Assembly (NCBI GenBank): GCA_019454045.1
Contig: SKCR01041607.1
Span: forward strand, 1 to 64,000
Source: Zanthoxylum bungeanum
Lineage: Eukaryota; Streptophyta; Magnoliopsida; Sapindales; Rutaceae
Reading direction: 5' to 3'
Length of the DNA stretch: 64,000 bases
Of this stretch, positions 60,113 to 64,000 are shown in pieces. Position 1 is the first letter of the stretch, and every line of letters starts with the position of its first letter. The position numbers and the translations under genes were made by a program. Under the pieces are notes generated by a model. That model searched no databases, was not told the DNA's origin, and saw only the letters and a program-made list of their open reading frames with translations.

Positions 60113-60240
60113 ATCTAATATGCATAATGACATTACCATTAACAAGGATGAAATGAAAATGTAGTTATTTCATTAATAAATTATAAAATATAATGTACAA
60201 TACATTATTCGGATAAGCGCTCAAAGCACCAACTCCAACA
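57924..60240 (-). repeat. K right (5') LTR
   Basis: 2317 bp, TGTTGGGGCGG...CTCCAACA on the plus strand, with ATAAT after it. It contains short repeats around GTGTCGCGATGCTAGAGATC (58200-58285) and an (AT)n run at 60061-60110. No open frame of note. Confidence 0.85.
60061..60110. repeat. (AT)n microsatellite
   Basis: About 25 uninterrupted AT dinucleotides in the K LTR. Confidence 0.95.
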
Positions 60241-61281
60241 ATAATAACTGGATCCACTGAATAAATTTAACGTTAGGAATGTCTGGCCGGACATCCTTCA
60301 AACGATAACATGCATACTAATACCAGCCTGAATATAATAAGATTACAATGAAAATGAATGTAAAAGCAAAGAAAATAACAGTAAATTAATGATAAAGTAA
60401 TAATTAAGGAACACAATAATATGGTCGAATGTTTGTATCATACGACTAGACAATTATATGTCCAGCCTGACACATATCACGTTTTGCCGGATATACTCTG
60501 TCAGGATATGAAATAAGAAATGAACATGAATATAAATTAAGGTACCATCAGGTCGTACATTTAGATGTGGTTGGATCGGAAAGCGCCTCCAAAGGCTTGG
60601 ATGATTGCCGGATTACTTGCTGGAAAGAGAGAAAATCCAGAGACCTCGTGGGATTTCAAGACATAATTTCAGGGTTTGGGGTTTAGATCTTTTATATTTG
60701 GATCTCTTGATTTTAAAACTTCAGCCCCTTGTGAATAGTTTAGGCACTAATTTATAGTGCCCAATCTGGAACTGAAAAAGGAAAGGAAAATCAAATTCCC
60801 TTATTGTCTCCAGTGGTTGCCAAGCTACGACGTCAGCTAGAGCTCTACCTATGTCCCATCGGATGTTTATTTTGAGATGTACATCCGGCCGAAAATCAGT
60901 CAAGTCCATGATTTCAGTGATTTAAAATTTGTACACTAGTTGACAGCTCAATACATGTCCGGTCAGATATTTATTTGAAATTTATATCTGGCCCGATATT
61001 AATCAGATCTTGTGATTCCAGTATTTGATAATCTATACACTCACTCACAATTGTCATATGTCTGATCGAATTTAAGGTTTTTGATATATATCCGGCCGAA
61101 TGTTCTAATCTAAAAGAAGATTGGCTGGACATAGATAATGTCTGGGCGAGACTTGGCAGTTTTTCTAAATTCTCTGGAGTTCCCTTCCCTTCGGCATTTA
61201 ACCTTGCAACTTTCCAAACATTCAAGTGGTGCCCCATGCGAGAATCATAATTGGGTTATGCGTAAAAATATAATGTCTACA
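60241..61281 (-). repeat. D2: inverted Ogre-related LTR, right part
   Basis: Continues 38438-39463 after the K insertion. It ends with the rc of the LTR start (AATGTCTACA at 61272-61281). Inside are many ATGTCYGGCCGGA-type short repeats on both strands. No gene. Confidence 0.7.
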
Positions 61282-62844
61282 ATATGACTATCTCCAACCT
61301 CCACCAATCCACAATGGTCAAAGCATTCAGGAAATGATTACTCCCCGATGTCGAGCTCTACCAGAACATGACTTGCTACAAGTGTAACACTATGGATGAG
61401 GCTTTAGCCTGAGCAATGGTAGAGATCAAATGGGAGGAAGACAGGAGAAAAAGAAGGTAGAGAACCTTTATTGAGGAAATAAGGGTTCAACCCATCTAAA
61501 TGGTACAAAGAACGAGACTCGAATCAGTCCAAGCGATCGAATGAACAGTAGGAGAGGTGATCATCAGCTATTCCCCCAAGACGATAGACAGATTGCTACC
61601 TATAGCATAATGCGGTCATCTTCATCCAGTCGACCAATGCTTCCAGACTATAATTTCAGTGTATCGCCTAGAGATCTGATGGCACTCTAAAGAAGATGGA
61701 GAACACAGTTCGATGGCCCGAACAAGATCGGGAAAGTAAGGAAAGAGAAAGACGTAAGAAAATGGTGTGAATTCCATCGAGATTACAGACATCTCACCGC
61801 TCATTGTGTGGCCCTCAGACTAGAAGTGCAGAAGCTACTTAATAAGGGAAACCTTAAGGAATTACTAATTGACAAAAGGAAAAAAGACCTTGGAAATGAG
61901 GGAGGATAGAAATGATGAATCTCTGCCACTCCCAGCAATCGACAATTTGGTGAAGGTCATCACCCGAGGATCCAACATCAGTGGAGACTCATACTTTTTG
62001 GCCAAGTAACATGCCCGAGAAAGGACTCCTCAGATTACCCCATCCCTAGGAGTTGAAGAAGCCCATACTAACCTTATCATAGGGTTCCCGGACAATCAGA
62101 GTGTAAATCTCCTTAATCCACACCATGTGCCTTGGTTTTATCTTTGCATGTGGCTAACTTCATGGTAGAGTGAGTCATATTGGACAACGGGTCTTCATCT
62201 AACATTCTTTTCTCCGCAACAAAGAAAAAAATGAACATCCAAAAAAACAGCCTCAACAGACGATCAACCCTATTGGTCGGTTTCAGCGGAGAGCAGTTTA
62301 TTTTGGGCAAATTACAACTCTTAGTCTACTCAGAATGCGTCAACAAAATGGTGACCTTCATTATATTAGATTGTCCATCAGCCTACAATTTAATAATAGG
62401 TCGACTATGGATCCATCTGATGAGGGCAGTATCCTCCACTTTGCATCAAGTCATTCAATTTCCCACCAAGTGGGAGTGAAAGAGATTAAAGGAAACCAAC
62501 ATGCATCTCGGAGCTACTATCAGACTATCAGACCACCCTGAAGAGGAGATCAACCTCTTTATAGTAATTACAGAAGGGCTCCAATCGAGCCGACAATCCA
62601 TAACTAACCGTAGAGGAACTCGACGAAGTGTAGGTCCACACAGTGCATCCAGAGCACAAAGTCCAGATAGGGGCTCTATTGGATCCAGCCTTACGGTGAA
62701 AGTTGATCGAGTTACTTTCTGGCCGACATGATTGCTTTGTGTGGACTCACCATGACATGACTGAGATCGACCCCAGCCAGATGACTCATAGACTCAACGT
62801 CGACCTAGACTACCCTCCAGTAAAGTAGAAGAGTAGGAAGTTTT
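61282..62844 (+). pseudogene. R2 gag part 2, protease and reverse-transcriptase N-terminus (relic)
   Basis: 61285-61460 continues gag as in R1 (ISNLHQSTMVKAFR, a stop, then VEIKWEEDRR). 61765-61905 has a knuckle remnant CEFHRDYRHLTAHC and helices LEVQKLLNKGNLKELL. The protease at 62160-62479 reads LDNGSSSNILFSA (DTG changed to DNG), STLLVGFSGE and LDCPSAYNLIIGRLWI. At 62620-62844 the reverse-transcriptase start DCFVWTHHDMTEIDPSQM runs up to a KSRKF remnant, where C3 begins. Many stops. Same order and lineage as R1, but a separate copy. Confidence 0.82.
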
Positions 62845-64000
62845 TGTTGGATAATATGACCCATAGCGTCACTATTTGCACAGATCATTGTGTTGTTGTA
62901 GCAAATTAACTATGTGACAAGGAAATTACAATCTCATCATTTGTGATTAGATCACCATAGATATATAAATGAAGAGAGGTCCCTATGATTAGTTCCTGGA
63001 CTGAGAATGATATGAGACAGTATCAGTCCCCGAAGGTTTAATCATTGAATATCCCTAGCCGTAGTATTATCGAGACTGGACATCGATAATGCGGAATAGG
63101 CTAGTATTGCACTTGTGTGTGTTGTGAGGGTACAACGACATAGTTCTCATATATATAAGTATTGGATACTTATGCAAGTGCGATAAGAGGTCGTGTTTCA
63201 CCGATGGTACGGGAAACAGCTTCGCTCTGGATAGACCCCTCGGAATCCCATTGGTATTATGAATATGTGTCTATGGGAGGCCGAAATCAAGGTAGGTGTG
63301 TATAGTCTTAACCTGAGACTTACATCTTTAATGCTTACGACAATAGATATACTTTAGTTGAGGTCGTCTAGGACTCTAACCGGTTCTGTGTACGCCAATG
63401 CCGGGTATATTGAGAATCGTAGTGTATTGGATGTGATGTCAAGACGGAAGTATCACTCCAGTCATAGTGGAGATGATGTCACGCAGGATATGGTATTAGT
63501 GCTCTTAAGTGCTGCGCGGCCATCGGGATATTATGACAAGGTCATGTATATCCGATTATAGAGACTAGTTACCAGACATCCGACATGTGCTTCGTACGGG
63601 GCAGACATTTATCCAGCCCCAGGCCTAGCACGTGACTATCCGATACTGGGCTGATATACACAATACAATCGTATACTACGCTTGATACAGATCTTAATAT
63701 TCTTAGATGAATATGACCGGAGAATTGGGTAGACATCGTGCTTTGCTAGGAGTCGACCTTGTCTCGTAAATCGGTAGAACGTAGTACTTGGTACGTACGT
63801 GATTCGGATACTCCGACGACCGTATTTACTGCCAACTTATCCGGAGATCTCATGGGTCGCTTCCCGATAATCCACCGATGACGCACAACTCGCACTCTTG
63901 AATAATCTGGGATTATATAGAAGAGAGAGAAAATTAATCTAGGATTAATAACAGAGATATTTTATCTAGGATAAAATATCGTCTAGAGAGAGATAACGAT
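62845..64000 (+). repeat. C3: LTR of family C, runs off the window
   Basis: Starts TGTTGGATAATATGACCC and matches C1 and C2 from their first base, including the inverted-repeat ladder at 63902-63975. It interrupts the R2 reverse transcriptase. Whether it is the 3' LTR of the element started by C1 or a separate insertion cannot be decided without the sequence after 64000. Confidence 0.85.

Larger units (their letters stand above)
39464..60240 (-). mobile_element. K: Ty1/copia element (Angela/Tork-like) with nested insertions
   Basis: Flanked by ATAAT on both sides (39459-39463, 60241-60245). The left LTR survives only as 39464-39802. The right LTR is 57924-60240. The minus-strand interior (56135-57923) has the primer site, leader, gag, protease and GAG-pre-integrase. 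Integrase, reverse transcriptase, RNase H and most of the left LTR are gone. B (39803-48122) and R1 (48123-56134) occupy the gap. It is closely related to the relic at 1-1552. Confidence 0.82.

Overview
The window is nuclear DNA of a flowering plant, probably a eudicot. It shows AT-rich intergenic DNA, GT-AG introns, an Au-type SINE and many nested LTR retrotransposons. I see one host gene, no bacterial-type genes, no CRISPR array and no rRNA or tRNA gene. All coordinates were read by eye, so LTR ends without a target-site duplication (TSD) are approximate.

Left part (1-11477): a truncated Ty1/copia relic (1-1552, minus) is followed by the host gene, a UBP16-like ubiquitin-specific protease (2696-8886, minus). 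Its 11 exons encode an N-terminal membrane segment, a MYND zinc finger, a long Ser-rich region and a complete USP catalytic domain. The coding sequence beyond its present stop codon (2299-2695) looks like a decayed C-terminal tail. An Au-like SINE sits in intron 7. Upstream lie AT-rich DNA, simple repeats and a degenerate GATCCGAT-type tract.

Middle part (11478-35543): a matryoshka of elements. Gypsy element G1 (LTRs at 11478 and 32679) carries copia element T1 (11755-29846) in its 5' LTR. T1 carries a 13-kb Ogre/Tat-like element A (12542-25670) with LTRs of about 3.8 kb. The 5' LTR of A carries an inverted solo LTR, D1 (14930-17225), with a perfect TSD. A has no coding capacity; its interior is two tandem arrays. 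The 3' LTR of G1 is interrupted by S1, a SIRE-like copia relic.

Right part (35544-64000): an LTR family called here C occurs three times (35544, 41211 as a solo LTR, and 62845 running off the end). Between the first and third lies the gag-protease-RT relic of a Tat-type gypsy element, R2. R2 is split by an inverted LTR (D2). D2 is split by copia element K (39464-60240, TSD ATAAT). Inside K are B, an Ogre-like relative of A that still has gag and the end of pol, and R1, a Retand/Tat-like element. R1 has gag, protease, a deleted pol, an antisense ORF with a Transposase_28-like region, a 146-bp tandem array and a 3' LTR. B and R1 are fused at a 4-bp microhomology. One deletion there would explain all the pieces missing from K, B and R1.

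None of the transposon genes looks intact. The best points for follow-up are the decayed USP tail, the A/B parent-derivative pair with its arrays, the sequence blocks shared between LTR families, and the reconstructable order of insertions.
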